Below, piece after piece: positions 26,760-35,585 of a stretch of 64,000 nt of DNA (within the stretch, counting starts at the first letter, position 1; every line of letters starts with the position of its first letter). The position numbers were made by a program, and so were the translations under genes. Below the pieces are notes generated by a model. That model was not told the DNA's origin. It searched no databases and worked only from the letters and a program-made list of their open reading frames with translations. This DNA is from AP-15 sp963787425 (GTDB taxonomy: Bacteria > Pseudomonadota > Alphaproteobacteria > ATCC43930 > CGMCC-115725). The DNA is taken from the NCBI GenBank assembly GCA_963787425.1, contig CAWBCV010000017.1:62001-126000 (forward strand), written 5' to 3'.

Positions 26760-27809
26760 TTATGCCGCGCGCCGACCCAACAGCCGATTACCGATATTGC
26801 TGAGCGCCCACGGAAGGCCCGAGATATAGGCCCGCGCGAGCGACAGGTCCTCGGAGTGCAACACGATCCTCGGGAGCAAGTAGGTCGCCTTGTGATCAAA
26901 CCGACCGAGCAACATCCGATTTAAACCAAAGGCGGCCTCAAAATTCGCCTTTGCAACGATCTTCGGCGCGACGTCTCCGACCTCGCCAGGTCCACCATAG
27001 GGATATGCAAAAAACTGAGGGGCTTTGCGCAGTTCAGCGGTGATGCGATCGCGTGCGCCCAGAACCTCCGTCTCGCAGATCTTCTGCTCCAGCCGACTAA
27101 GCGGGCGGTGGGAGACCGTGTGACACCCTACAGTAGCGAGTCCCGTGGTAGCCATTGTTCTGAGGTCTGCCCACGTGAGAGGGGCTGCTAATGCTTCGGC
27201 GCGAGCCTGTGTCCCGGGATTGGCATCCCATAATTTATCGAAGAATCCACAAAGCCGATCGGGCTCCAGGCGCATGATCAGCTCGTCTATCTTGGCGTAA
27301 GCGGCGTTCTTTTCGGGCAAAGTGCGTGTCGATATCACCCTGTCGGACAAGACAACACAGTCACGCTGACGAATAAGGGCCTCCAGAGCCACCCACCAAA
27401 CTGGCACGGTACGATCAATGAAGCCAGTCGTCACGAACACTGTAAATGGAACCTGATGACGCGAAAAGATGGGGTAAGCGACAGCGAAGTTGTCTGCGTA
27501 GCCGTCGTCCAAAGTGAATGCTACAAACGGCCGCGAACTGCCATACTCCAGTCGCTTGACTGCGTCTTCAAGAGACACGAGATCGAAGCCGCGGCGGCGA
27601 AGGTCAATGATTAGAGCGTCCAAAAAGCTCGCGGAAATCATCAGATGCTGGCGCGGATGAAACGGTTCTTTCAACCGCCCGTCTGGCTCAATCGAGTGGA
27701 GGCAAAGGATCGCGCCGTCCTGGACTCGACAGCAAACAGGAAGATGTCCCAACGCAACCAAGGTCTGTTGCTTGAGGTTCCGTCCTATGTTCAAGGGTGC
27801 AATATTCAT
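26760..27809 (-). CDS. Polysaccharide deacetylase (CE4, NodB-like)
   Basis: This is a 349-residue enzyme of carbohydrate esterase family 4, which removes acetyl groups from N-acetylated sugars. It has the metal/catalytic motif FTLDDGYADN near residue 97, the second metal motif HTVSH near residue 225, and FAYPYGG further on. No signal peptide is evident, so it may act on lipid-linked intermediates in the cytoplasm, or export is missed. The ATG at 27809 has no strong SD. It runs in the same direction as the FemAB-like and methyltransferase genes downstream and may start that operon. Confidence 0.88.
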   Translation of the reverse strand: MNIAPLNIGRNLKQQTLVALGHLPVCCRVQDGAILCLHSIEPDGRLKEPFHPRQHLMISASFLDALIIDLRRRGFDLVSLEDAVKRLEYGSSRPFVAFTLDDGYADNFAVAYPIFSRHQVPFTVFVTTGFIDRTVPVWWVALEALIRQRDCVVLSDRVISTRTLPEKNAAYAKIDELIMRLEPDRLCGFFDKLWDANPGTQARAEALAAPLTWADLRTMATTGLATVGCHTVSHRPLSRLEQKICETEVLGARDRITAELRKAPQFFAYPYGGPGEVGDVAPKIVAKANFEAAFGLNRMLLGRFDHKATYLLPRIVLHSEDLSLARAYISGLPWALSNIGNRLLGRRAA

Positions 27810-27981
27810 ATGCGCGGCTGGCCTCGTGACTTCCCATAAATCCCCGTCGGATCGATTCTGCGTTGCCCGCTACTCGGCCGCCACGCGACAAGCAAGCAAT
27901 GTTTCAGCGGCGATGGCGGCATGTGGCTAGCTAAGTCAATTTTTCGATTGGCAATATCCGCCGCCACTGAAATTTTGTAGT

Positions 27982-29646
27982 TCACTTTAGGAATTCCAAG
28001 TCGAGCCTCTCGAGCTGGATCTCGGCCCCGGCCTGCCCGCGGTCGCGGGCGCGCCTGTACCAGCGTATGGCCGAGGCGGGATCGCCCCGTACACCACTCA
28101 GGCGGCTGAGGCCGAGAAAGGCGGGGTCGAACGTCTTTCCTAGCCTCAGCGCCGCCTCTCCGTCTCCGACATCGGCAGCGCGTTCGTAGAACAACCGCGC
28201 CGAGGCGACATCGCCGGTGCGCAACAACTGATCCCCTTGCGCTATCAGCGCCGTTATCTCAGCAGGCGAAAGGAGGAGCCGCGCAGCCGGCGTGATCGGA
28301 GTTAGTGTCGCAATCGTTGGAGCCGCCTCTAGTGCCGCCGAGGGCGATGTCCCCACGGCGGTTGGCCCAGCCCCGGCCGGCGATAGTAGCGGATCGGCTG
28401 CTGCAGAAGCCATTATCGCCTCGGGTGGCCGCGTTGGCGCAGCGTCGGCCGCGCCCGTTGGCGCAACCTCGGATGGGGATGTTCCGGGAACGGGTGCCGC
28501 AGCAGCTATTTGGTTTTCCGCCGTCGGGGTAGCGACAGGCGCTCGCCCAGCACTTGCCGCCGCAGCGGGCCCCGAACGCGCCGACTCCCCGACCGACAAT
28601 TCGCTTTCGCGCCTTGTGGCAGCAGCGTCCCCGGCGAGCGTGCTTAAAACGGAGACTTTCTCCTCAGCAGGATCAGGGAAGAACGCCCCCGCACCACCGA
28701 AGCAAACAAGCCAAACCACGATAACGACCGATAGCCTCACCGTTGCCTTGATGCCAGGCCGCATCCGGGTCAATATCTGCTCTCCGAGATCGAGGATAGG
28801 CTCGGGAGCTGCGGCAGCTTGTGGCCGCTCACCGGATGTCGTGAAGCGGCGCTTCTCGACGGGCGGCGCTATCGGCGCCACCACGGTCGGGTTGGAAGAG
28901 GACCTCCCGAAACTCTTCGCGGTCTTCGCAGCGGCGTGATCAAGCAATCGACGCGCGAAGCGGTTAACCAGCATCGGGTCGCCGCCCGAAACATTGGCGA
29001 TGGCAGCAACTGTTTCCTCACTGAATGCGCGCTCTGCATCGCCGGCAGGCAGCTGGTGGCGGATGAAACCCATGACTTCGTCACCGCCGAGCTCCTGAAA
29101 ACGAAGGCGGGCGGCGAGCACGCGCTCAGCGAGCCAGAAGCGTAGCGCGGGTTGCTCCAACCGGGCGAGGAAGTCAGGGCGCGCCAGCAGGACCGCGGCC
29201 GTATTTCCGCAATCCCCGCGCTGCGTGCTGATACAAATATTTTCAAAAATTAGCTCGATCTGCTCATCGGACAGCTGGGCTGCGTCGTCGAATACGAAAA
29301 GCAGTGGTGCAGGTGAGGGCGATAGGGGCTCCTCGGATGTCGTGCGGTCGCCTGCCGAAGGGTCTAAAAGCACGTGCGAGGCGCGCAGCAGCTCGTCTCG
29401 GCCCAGTTCAGGTCCGCATGACAGGCCGGTCACCGCGTATTGGGACGCAGCGCCTGCGGTCAGGGCTGTGTAGAGGATCTGCGGAATAGGCGGCGGATCT
29501 CCGGTCACGACAACCACAGTGAAGCCGCCCAAGGCGGCGATGATACGGCTGGCGAACGACTGGTAATGCGCAGCTGTCGTAAAATAGTCGGAACCCGCCT
29601 TGGGTAAGGCGAAAGCATGAGTGCGGGCATACCAACGCGGGATCAT
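27982..29646 (-). CDS. GspA/ExeA-like AAA ATPase with degenerate P-loop and Sel1/TPR tail
   Basis: This is a 554-residue protein in four parts. The N-terminal 250 residues resemble the ExeA/GspA ATPases: the P-loop site reads VVVVTGDPPPIP and lacks the GKT lysine, while the Walker B (LLFVFDDAAQL) and the C-terminal helical part (VAAIANVSGGDPMLVNRFAR) remain. A TM helix near 310 (LSVVIVVWLVCFGGAGAFF) follows, then an Ala/Pro-rich periplasmic stretch of about 120 residues, then Sel1/TPR-like repeats (ARLFYERAADVGDGEAALRL). ExeA proteins work with peptidoglycan in secretion systems; in EPS loci the role is unknown. Start at the ATG at 29646; a TTG lies upstream at 29670. Confidence 0.75.
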   Translation of the reverse strand: MIPRWYARTHAFALPKAGSDYFTTAAHYQSFASRIIAALGGFTVVVVTGDPPPIPQILYTALTAGAASQYAVTGLSCGPELGRDELLRASHVLLDPSAGDRTTSEEPLSPSPAPLLFVFDDAAQLSDEQIELIFENICISTQRGDCGNTAAVLLARPDFLARLEQPALRFWLAERVLAARLRFQELGGDEVMGFIRHQLPAGDAERAFSEETVAAIANVSGGDPMLVNRFARRLLDHAAAKTAKSFGRSSSNPTVVAPIAPPVEKRRFTTSGERPQAAAAPEPILDLGEQILTRMRPGIKATVRLSVVIVVWLVCFGGAGAFFPDPAEEKVSVLSTLAGDAAATRRESELSVGESARSGPAAAASAGRAPVATPTAENQIAAAAPVPGTSPSEVAPTGAADAAPTRPPEAIMASAAADPLLSPAGAGPTAVGTSPSAALEAAPTIATLTPITPAARLLLSPAEITALIAQGDQLLRTGDVASARLFYERAADVGDGEAALRLGKTFDPAFLGLSRLSGVRGDPASAIRWYRRARDRGQAGAEIQLERLDLEFLK

Positions 29647-29796
29647 TGCGCCCTGCTGGCAAGAGCACAATCAGCCATGACCACGAAATGCAATTCAATA
29701 TTCCGAAAGCGTTCTTGCAACAACAAAAATGCTAGGCTGCCGGGTGTCCCCGTGCTGGCCGTCGGAGCAATGTGACAGGCAAGGCTCAAGATCATT

Positions 29797-31422
29797 TCAA
29801 TACGCGTTCTCGCCGGACGCTAAAACTCCAGCGGTCTTCAACAAGATCTTGAAATCGAGCCCGGGGGACCAGTTCTCTATGTAGTAAAGATCATATACCA
29901 CCCGAGCGTTCGCCTTCTCCAACGTGTCCACCTCCCCGCGCAACCCATTAACCTGAGCCCAGCCAGTTATACCCGGCTTGACGCGATGGCGATGAAGATA
30001 CTGCTCGACCGCCTGGCAATAGAGGCGATCCCCGGCCTTCATCTCGATAGCGTGCGGACGCGGACCGACCAGCGACATGTCGCCACGTACCACATTGAAC
30101 AGCTGCGGCAGCTCATCCAGGCTCAGCGCGCGCAGCACTCGGCCAATGCGAGTAACCCGCGGATCGTTTTTCACGGTGCGCTGTGCTCCTGTTAAGTCGC
30201 CTCGGTCGATATACATCGTGCGGAATTTGAACACACGAATCACTCTATTATTAAAACCAAACCGTTTCTGTACAAAGAATACCGGACCGTTACTATCCAT
30301 TTTGATTAAAATCGTAATCAACACCATTAAGGGGCTTAGAAAAGCCAAAAGAAGTGCCCCGAGCACTTTGTCTTCAAGAATTTTAGCGAATCCACACCAA
30401 TTCTTTAGCGGTCGGTTCACCACGTTGAGAACCGGGATGTCACCGACATAGCCCATGCCGCGTACGCGAAAGGTCTCGGCCAAGGGCTCCATGCTGAGAC
30501 GCACATCGATCGCCAGCGCTTTCAGCTTGTCGCAAAGAGATCTGAGTCTATATTCAGCGTGGAGCGGTAAAGCTATGATCACTTCGTCGACTGGGGCCTG
30601 GCCCGCAAAATTGAGAAGATCGTCTGTTGTACCGCGTACGGCCAAGCCGTAGACTGCGGTTGGCACTCGCGATTTGCGATCATCAAAGACGCCGCGAATA
30701 GTGACGGTACTATCCTGCCCGGCCAGTAATCTTGCGATCAGCCGCTGACCTTCCTCGCCGGCGCCGATAATCACGACACTGCGGGCGAGGCTGCGGCCTC
30801 CGTCCGTAGCCACGAGGGCATGAAGGCAACCACGTCCAATCAGAAGCAGGATTGGCACTGTGACAATCCATGAAAGCATCCAGCCGCGCGAATAGACGTC
30901 GGATGTCTTGCTAAAAAATCCAACTACCATTAGAACCGCTACGGTAAGGCCCCACGTCATCAGGATATGCCTTAGCTGCCAATGCAACCTCGGCAACTGC
31001 TTGAGCCGGTATCCGCCAACCCGCTCGAACAGCCCCACGAACACTGTCGCAGCGAAGAACGAGGTCAGAATGTGGCGCCCCGCCTCCGCCACTGTCTGCT
31101 CCATAATGCCGGAATATATGGCGAACGCAGGTACTGCCGCTGCCGGTACCAAACAGAAATCTATCGCGCCAACCACTAAAGTCCAGATTTCAGGTGATAA
31201 CCAATTCGGTCGCCGGAAAACGTGTCTGTAAGGTGCGCCCTGTGTAATGGAAACAATCGTATCGCCCAAAATTCTCGCATCGGACATGGTCTCGTGTAGG
31301 TTATGGGCCGCTCCCGATTTCAGAGAGGGTTCATACACCGCCGCACACATACAATCTCCCTGGCCCGCGACTGCTGGGCAAATGAATTCCGTAACCGTCG
31401 GTAACAGATCACGACCGATCAT
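29797..31422 (-). CDS. Undecaprenyl-phosphate sugar-1-phosphate transferase (WcaJ/ExoY type)
   Basis: This 541-residue polytopic protein starts repeat-unit assembly by moving a hexose-1-phosphate from its UDP-sugar to undecaprenyl phosphate. It has four N-terminal TM helices, a CoA-binding-like domain (VVIIGAGEEGQRLI) and the C-terminal catalytic domain. Family signatures include KFRTMYIDRGD, SLDELPQLFNVVRGDMSLVG, the PRPH and the RHRVKPGITGWAQVNG block. The first 70 residues are variable, so the start may be later. It is the first gene of the leftward EPS group, 49 bases from the AT-rich tandem repeats, so its promoter probably lies in or beside them. Confidence 0.93.
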   Translation of the reverse strand: MIGRDLLPTVTEFICPAVAGQGDCMCAAVYEPSLKSGAAHNLHETMSDARILGDTIVSITQGAPYRHVFRRPNWLSPEIWTLVVGAIDFCLVPAAAVPAFAIYSGIMEQTVAEAGRHILTSFFAATVFVGLFERVGGYRLKQLPRLHWQLRHILMTWGLTVAVLMVVGFFSKTSDVYSRGWMLSWIVTVPILLLIGRGCLHALVATDGGRSLARSVVIIGAGEEGQRLIARLLAGQDSTVTIRGVFDDRKSRVPTAVYGLAVRGTTDDLLNFAGQAPVDEVIIALPLHAEYRLRSLCDKLKALAIDVRLSMEPLAETFRVRGMGYVGDIPVLNVVNRPLKNWCGFAKILEDKVLGALLLAFLSPLMVLITILIKMDSNGPVFFVQKRFGFNNRVIRVFKFRTMYIDRGDLTGAQRTVKNDPRVTRIGRVLRALSLDELPQLFNVVRGDMSLVGPRPHAIEMKAGDRLYCQAVEQYLHRHRVKPGITGWAQVNGLRGEVDTLEKANARVVYDLYYIENWSPGLDFKILLKTAGVLASGENAY

Positions 31423-31470
31423 GTATCAGAGATTTGGGTGATGGGAGGGCAAGATTCGGATGATCACGAC

Positions 31471-31707
31471 ATAATCAGATAATTAACGGAAACTAATATA
31501 ATTAATAAATGTTAATATCGGCCAACCTAGATTAATAAAACCTGCCGTCGGCATCCGAGCTTGACAAAAGTTAACGTCGGCATCCGAGCTCGATAAAAGC
31601 TAACGCCGGTAACAACGATTAATAAAACGTTAACGGCAGTAACCAAAATTAATAAAACGTTGAGGTCGGTAACCAAGATTAAGAAACAGTTAACGTGGGT
31701 AACAGAC
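31471..31707. repeat. About eight tandem copies of a degenerate 30-bp repeat
   Basis: Units can be laid out at 31471, 31501, 31531, 31561, 31590, 31618, 31648 and 31678, six of 30 bases, one of 29 and one of 28. The last units agree with a pattern ATTAATAAAACGTTAACG followed by TCGGTAACCAAG. The first unit is the weakest. Most carry a GTTAAC-like core. There are no unique spacers, so this is a tandem repeat and not a CRISPR. It lies directly upstream of the leftward priming glycosyltransferase gene. Confidence 0.8.
31473..31506. repeat. Left copy of a direct repeat around the IS1595 relic
   Basis: This stretch begins AATCAGATAATTAACGGAAAC. It matches 32753-32785 (AATCATATGGTTAACGGAAA then CGATATAGTTAAT) with a few substitutions and one gap. 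It overlaps the first unit of the tandem repeat. Confidence 0.6.
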
Positions 31708-31820
31708 AGACCATATCCGTTAACGAAATCAAAGCCTTATTCTGCGTTTCCGGACCACAAGATGTAGGTAGCCGCGGGCGGAGATTCGTGGTAGAACAAA
31801 TCGCAAACTCGGTGCCCGCG

Positions 31821-32744
31821 ATGACCGACTTTCCGCGCTCCTTGATCGAGTTCCAACAGCGCTTCGGCGATGAGGTCGCCTGCGCTCAATACCTTGTCGC
31901 GGCGCGCGGCCTGACGGGTTTGTCTGCCCGGGATGCGGCAGTGGTAAAAGTTTGGCGGCTGGAAACCAAGGCCTGGACCTATGAGTGCGCCAGCTACGGT
32001 CGGCAAACCTCGGTCACTGCCGGAACCATCATGCACCACTCCAAGCTGCCGCTGACCGCCTGGCTCCGGGCGGCGTATCTGATGGCCACCCACTCGAATG
32101 GCATCTCGGCTCTGCAACTGCAGCGTCAGCTCGCTTTCGGCTCCAATAAGACGGCGTGGCTCCTGCGCCAAGCTGCGCTGCAGCACGCTCGCCCCCGGCC
32201 GCCGCCCCTTGGCCGGCCTCGTCGAGGTGGATGAAACCGAGATCCCGTGCCGCAGCAAAAAAGATCCGGTCACGGGCAGTGGCGGGCGCAGCCATCAGGG
32301 CAAAATGTTGGTCGTCGGTGCCGTCGAGGTCGAGGACGGCGGGCGTGGCCCCGGCCGCATCCGCCTCAGCCAGGTCGCTGGATTACTCGGCCGCCAGCCT
32401 CCACGCCTTCCTTGCCGCCAACGTCGCTGCCGGCGCCACCGCCAAGACGGATGGTTGGTCGGGATACCCCGGCGTCACCCACGATCCCCACGTCGTCGGC
32501 AAGATGGCCGCCCATATCGTCGTGCCCTGGGTTCACCGGATCTTCTCCAAACTCAAGGTCTGGGCTTTGGGCGTCTACCACGGGCTCCGCCGCAAGCACC
32601 TCCAATGCCACCTCGATGAATTCTTCTTCCGCTTCAACCGCCGGCGAACCCGGCATGCCGCATTCCGATCCTTTGTTCGGCATCGCCGCCGCCCACCAGC
32701 CTCTGTCTTACAAGATGTTGATCTCACCGGAAGCAAAGGCATAA
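31821..32744 (+). pseudogene. IS1595-family (ISXO2-like) transposase relic
   Basis: Three frames in turn give pieces of one transposase. The first, from the ATG at 31821, has DFPRSLIEFQQRFGDE, then a broken zinc-ribbon zone, then KAWTYECASYGRQTS, TAGTIMHHSKLPLTAW and LMATHSNGISALQLQRQL. The second (from about 32175) has LAGLVEVDETEIPCRSKKDP and GKMLVVGAVEVEDGG, carrying the first catalytic Asp region. The third (from about 32375) has TAKTDGWSGYPGV and HIVVPWVHRIFSKLKVW. One frame ends in YKMLISPEAKA. At least three frameshifts make it inactive. Mutated Cys positions in the zinc ribbon point the same way. Confidence 0.8.
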
Positions 32745-32752
32745 GGCTTCGA

Positions 32753-32785
32753 AATCATATGGTTAACGGAAACGATATAGTTAAT
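32753..32785. repeat. Right copy of the direct repeat around the IS1595 relic
   Basis: See 31473-31506. The matching core is TTAACGGAAAC followed by an AT-rich TTAAT end, in the same orientation. It lies eight bases after the end of the relic frame. Confidence 0.6.
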
Positions 32786-32869
32786 TGAATTATATATGTG
32801 TTAACTGAATGAATGTTACGATTTTGTTAAATGGAGCGTCGAGCACAGACGCCGGAACCTCGGCCGGTA

Positions 32870-33640
32870 TGAGAGCTGTGGTCTGGCGCCATCACTTGAT
32901 GTCCACGATTGATCTTTCCGATGATGCGGTCGGGATCGGCGGTCCGGATTAAGGTTTGGGTTTGCGGTTGTGCTCGCTGAATAGAGGTTTGCCTCTGCCT
33001 GGAGATCGACCAGGGAGTGGAAGGTGGCGCGCTTCATGCGTCGGCGGGTGAGCATGGCAAAGAAGGTCTCGACCGTATTGGCCCAGGAACAGGAAGTGGG
33101 CGTGAAATGAAACGTCCAGCGCGGGTGCCGTGTGAGCCAGGCGCGTACTTTGGGATGCTCGTGGCATAGCTAACGAGGATGGCATGGACGAGCTTGCCTG
33201 CCGGCACCGCCGCCTCGATCCGGTTGAGGAAGCGGATGAATTCCTGGTGCCGATGGCCCGCCATACGCTGGCCGATCACCGTGCTGTCGAGGACATTGAG
33301 AAGTCGCGAACAGCTGGTCGTGCCGCGCCGGATATAATCATGGGTCATCCTCCCAGCCCGACCCTTCTTCATCGGCAGGCCCGGCTGGGTGCGATCGAGC
33401 GCCTGGATCTGCAACTTCTCGTCGACCGACAACACAAGGCTATGGGCCGGCGGATCGAGAGACAATCCGACAACGTCGCGCAGCTTGGCGGCAAAAGCCG
33501 GATCCTGCGGCAGCTTGAAACGCCGGACCCGGTGCGGCTGCAGGCGGTGCGCCGCCCAGATCCGCTGCACCGAGCGCAACGACATACCGCTAGCCATCGC
33601 CATTGCCCGCCCGGTCCAGTGCATCGCCTCTCTGGGTGTC
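32870..33640 (-). pseudogene. IS630-family transposase relic
   Basis: The minus-strand frame from about 33640 gives EAMHWTGRAMAMASGMSLRS, QRIWAAHRLQPHRVRRFKL, VLSVDEKLQIQALDRTQPGL (first catalytic Asp-Glu region), GRAGRMTHDYIRRGTTS and HRHQEFIRFLNRIE. It then loses the frame near 33175, where the second catalytic part (normally DNYATHKH) reads VSYATSIPKY. The last part returns in another frame as LTRRRMKRATFHSLVDLQAE. The N-terminal helix-turn-helix part is missing, cut near 33640 by the adjoining IS21 remnant. Not functional. Confidence 0.8.
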
Positions 33641-34074
33641 AATCGGGACGCAAAAAGGACCCCTCTGCGGCGTTGGGGCAGGCTTGTCCCGGTAGCGAAC
33701 AGGAGGGTCCCGCGCGCGTCGCGCAGTGCCCTCACGAGCGACGGAGCGGCGCGCGTGCGAGGTGCCCTGTATGGGGCCTTAATTGTCAAGTGCGTCGGTC
33801 TGGCTGGAATCCCCTCTTTGTCCTTGGCCGAGTGTCGGCGCAGAGCGCCGACGCTTGCCGAGCCGCACAGACTGGGAGCGCGGAGGGGTCAAGGCCGACA
33901 GCCGCGAAGCGGGCGCGCGTAAGCGCGAGCCTTGACGCGGAGCACTTCCAGTCCACCCGCCAACGGCGGGTATCGACAGACCGTTAATCCGAGTGGAGCT
34001 CCCTGCCACGGGACGCGATACTCTCGCGCCACAACCTGTTTGCCCGCCGGGGCAAGCCGGGGTGGCACTCAGCC
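33639..34074. other. Tail of the IS21 relic and non-coding filler
   Basis: The stretch begins with GTGTCAATCGGGACGCAAAA, which looks like an IS21-type terminal sequence. It holds GC-rich inverted sequences (33674-33691 and 34035-34062, the latter with TGCCCGCCGGGGCA). Frames on both strands have no recognisable product. Confidence 0.45.
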
Positions 34075-34345
34075 GCGGTGTTTGAAGCGCCAGCTCTCGT
34101 TGCCGGTTTCGATGATTTCGCAGTGATGGGTCAGACGGTCGAGGAGCGCAGTCGTCATTTTGGCGTCGCTGAAGACGCTCGGCCATTCGCCAAATGCGCG
34201 CCGGCTCGGGCCGTCGCTTGATTCCGGTCGTCATCACTTCGTCCCCCGGGTCGGGCCAAAGGCCCGCCCGAGGACAGGCTCCGGCGGCGCCCATGCCGTA
34301 AAGCTTGAGCCTGGTCATCAGCTCGAGAATGTCAGCACGCTCCAT
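34075..34345 (-). pseudogene. istB: IS21-family istB relic
   Basis: The start (MERADILELMTRLKLYGM) and a middle piece (DEVMTTGIKRRPEP) of the IstB helper ATPase are followed directly by its C-terminal end (AERLQRRQND, then a frame-shifted reading of LLDRLTHHCEIIETG-type sequence). The ATPase core with Walker A and B is deleted. A palindromic insertion at 34241-34284 separates the first two pieces. It overlaps the end of the istA relic, the normal istA-istB order. Confidence 0.8.
34241..34284. repeat. Short palindromic insertion, family B copy 1 (in istB relic)
   Basis: The element runs from CCCGGGTCGGGCC through a complementary GGCCCGCCCGAG to GACAGGCTCCGG. Removing it restores the expected IstB reading between the GM and DEVMTTG motifs. 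A related copy lies at 34967-35011 in the istA relic. Confidence 0.65.
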
Positions 34346-35065
34346 CGGGCAACCCGGCGCAGGCGATCGTAGCGGGCACAATCGGCGACGGGCGCGTGTC
34401 GCAAGGACAGCCCGTCGGAGGTCACAATCGTCGCTGGCGGCCCAGGGTCGTGGCGGCGCGCCAGGATATTGAGCACGACATCGGCGGAATGGACGCCGCC
34501 GGCGAGGGCTTCGGCACCGGCCGCCTCGACGGCCGCCAGACCCTCGCTCAGCACCGCCGATAGGATCTTGACCATCTGGCGATCGCCGTCATCCGAGCCC
34601 TTCAGCCGGCGCCGCGCACGCTCCAGGCTGGCCGGCAGTACCCAGTCTGTGAAAGGCGCGCCGTTACGCAGCGCGCCGGGCTTTCGAGCGAGCACTGGGA
34701 TGTTATGCCAGGGATCGTAGATCGTCTGGTTGCGGCCGAAACAGCGCACCGCGCGGCAACCGAATACTTGTTGTTGTCGAAGCGCACCAGGCAGTTCTTG
34801 GAGATCGAGGCCTGCGTCGCACGGAACCCGTCGAACCCGCTGATCGGCACCAGCTTGGCGCGCTCGGCCTCAAAGACCTGCCAGATCGTCTGGTCGGTCA
34901 GTTCCGGATGCCGGCTCGCCTTGGCATAAGCGACGCACCGGTCGAGCAGCCAAGTGTTCAGCTCGTGCCCCGGGTCCGCGCTTCGTGCGGCCCGAGGACA
35001 GGCTCCGCTGGTGACCCGCAGCCGCGGGTGAATAGCCGCTCGCGAAGGTTGCCGACCTGGTTCTC
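34345..35065 (-). pseudogene. istA: IS21-family istA relic, C-terminal half
   Basis: Readable pieces in two frames give ELNTWLLDRCVAYAKASRHP, QTIWQVFEAERAKLVPISG, CLVRFDNNKYSVAA, then YDPWHNIPVLARKPGALRNG, APFTDWVLPASLERARRRLK, DDGDRQMVKILSAVLSEGLA and HSADVVLNILARRHDPGP. These are the post-catalytic part of the IstA transposase. A frameshift near 34740 and a palindromic insertion at 34967-35011 break it. The N-terminal half is found at 36925-37492, on the other side of the IS110 relic. Confidence 0.82.
34967..35011. repeat. Short palindromic insertion, family B copy 2 (in istA relic)
   Basis: It shares CCCGGGTCCG and CCCGAGGACAGGCTCCG with the copy at 34241-34284 but has a different loop. 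It interrupts istA between the sequence for FTPRLRV-type residues and ELNTWLLDRC. Confidence 0.65.
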
Positions 35066-35184
35066 GACCCCCGCCTCCGCGGGGGCAGGCTTGTATGGGG
35101 CCTTTGGTGTCAAGTGGTTTGAGGTGGACCCTTCGAACCGCGTCTAATGTTCCCATTGATATCGATTTCCGTCGTTGCTGTGGT

Positions 35185-35281
35185 GCCTGTGGGTATGTGG
35201 GCGAAGGCGAGCATTTCCCCGCTTTTCGAGCTTGCTCGGGAAGCGGGGGAAGCGAAGCCGATCGTCCACATACCCACAGGC
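35185..35281. repeat. 97-bp hairpin element with CTGTGGGTA-type ends, copy 1
   Basis: Perfect 16-base inverted ends (GCCTGTGGGTATGTGG at 35185-35200 and its complement at 35266-35281) enclose a second, inner hairpin (TTCCCCGCTT ... AAGCGGGGGAA). A related element with the same end pattern lies at 38893-38960. Confidence 0.75.
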
Positions 35282-35585
35282 TTTGCGGTGACGGAGATCA
35301 TCCGAGGCGGAGCTCGCCATCGGGCGCGGACATCGCGCTACACACTTGTATTCGGTAGGTCCGGTGCGGACCTGGACCATGATGCAGTGATGCGCATCGG
35401 CGTGGGCCTTCAGCCCACGGGCTTGACCCGTGGGGAAGCTCCGGGACGGCAGCCCCATTCTCTTGGACGGCGTGACAGCCATGCGGGCCTCGGGTCACCG
35501 CCGCCTCGATCATCATGGGCAGCCTGGCGTGAACATGTCGACCGGGTGCTCAATCTCGGTTAGGGGTCTGTTGCGGGCCGGCGGT
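35282..35585. other. Unassigned stretch between hairpin element and IS110 relic
   Basis: Frames of 72-138 codons exist on both strands without recognisable motifs. The only identifiable content is the family C repeat at 35401-35435. Confidence 0.4.
35401..35435. repeat. Family C repeat, copy 1
   Basis: The element reads CGTGGGCCTTCAGCCCACGG and continues GCTTGACCCGTGGGG, with AGCCCACGGGCT forming a hairpin. The reverse complement of 38230-38265 is nearly identical. Confidence 0.75.

Noticed and set aside
31471..31707. CRISPR array
   Set aside because: Units follow each other directly with no unique spacers, and no cas gene is present.
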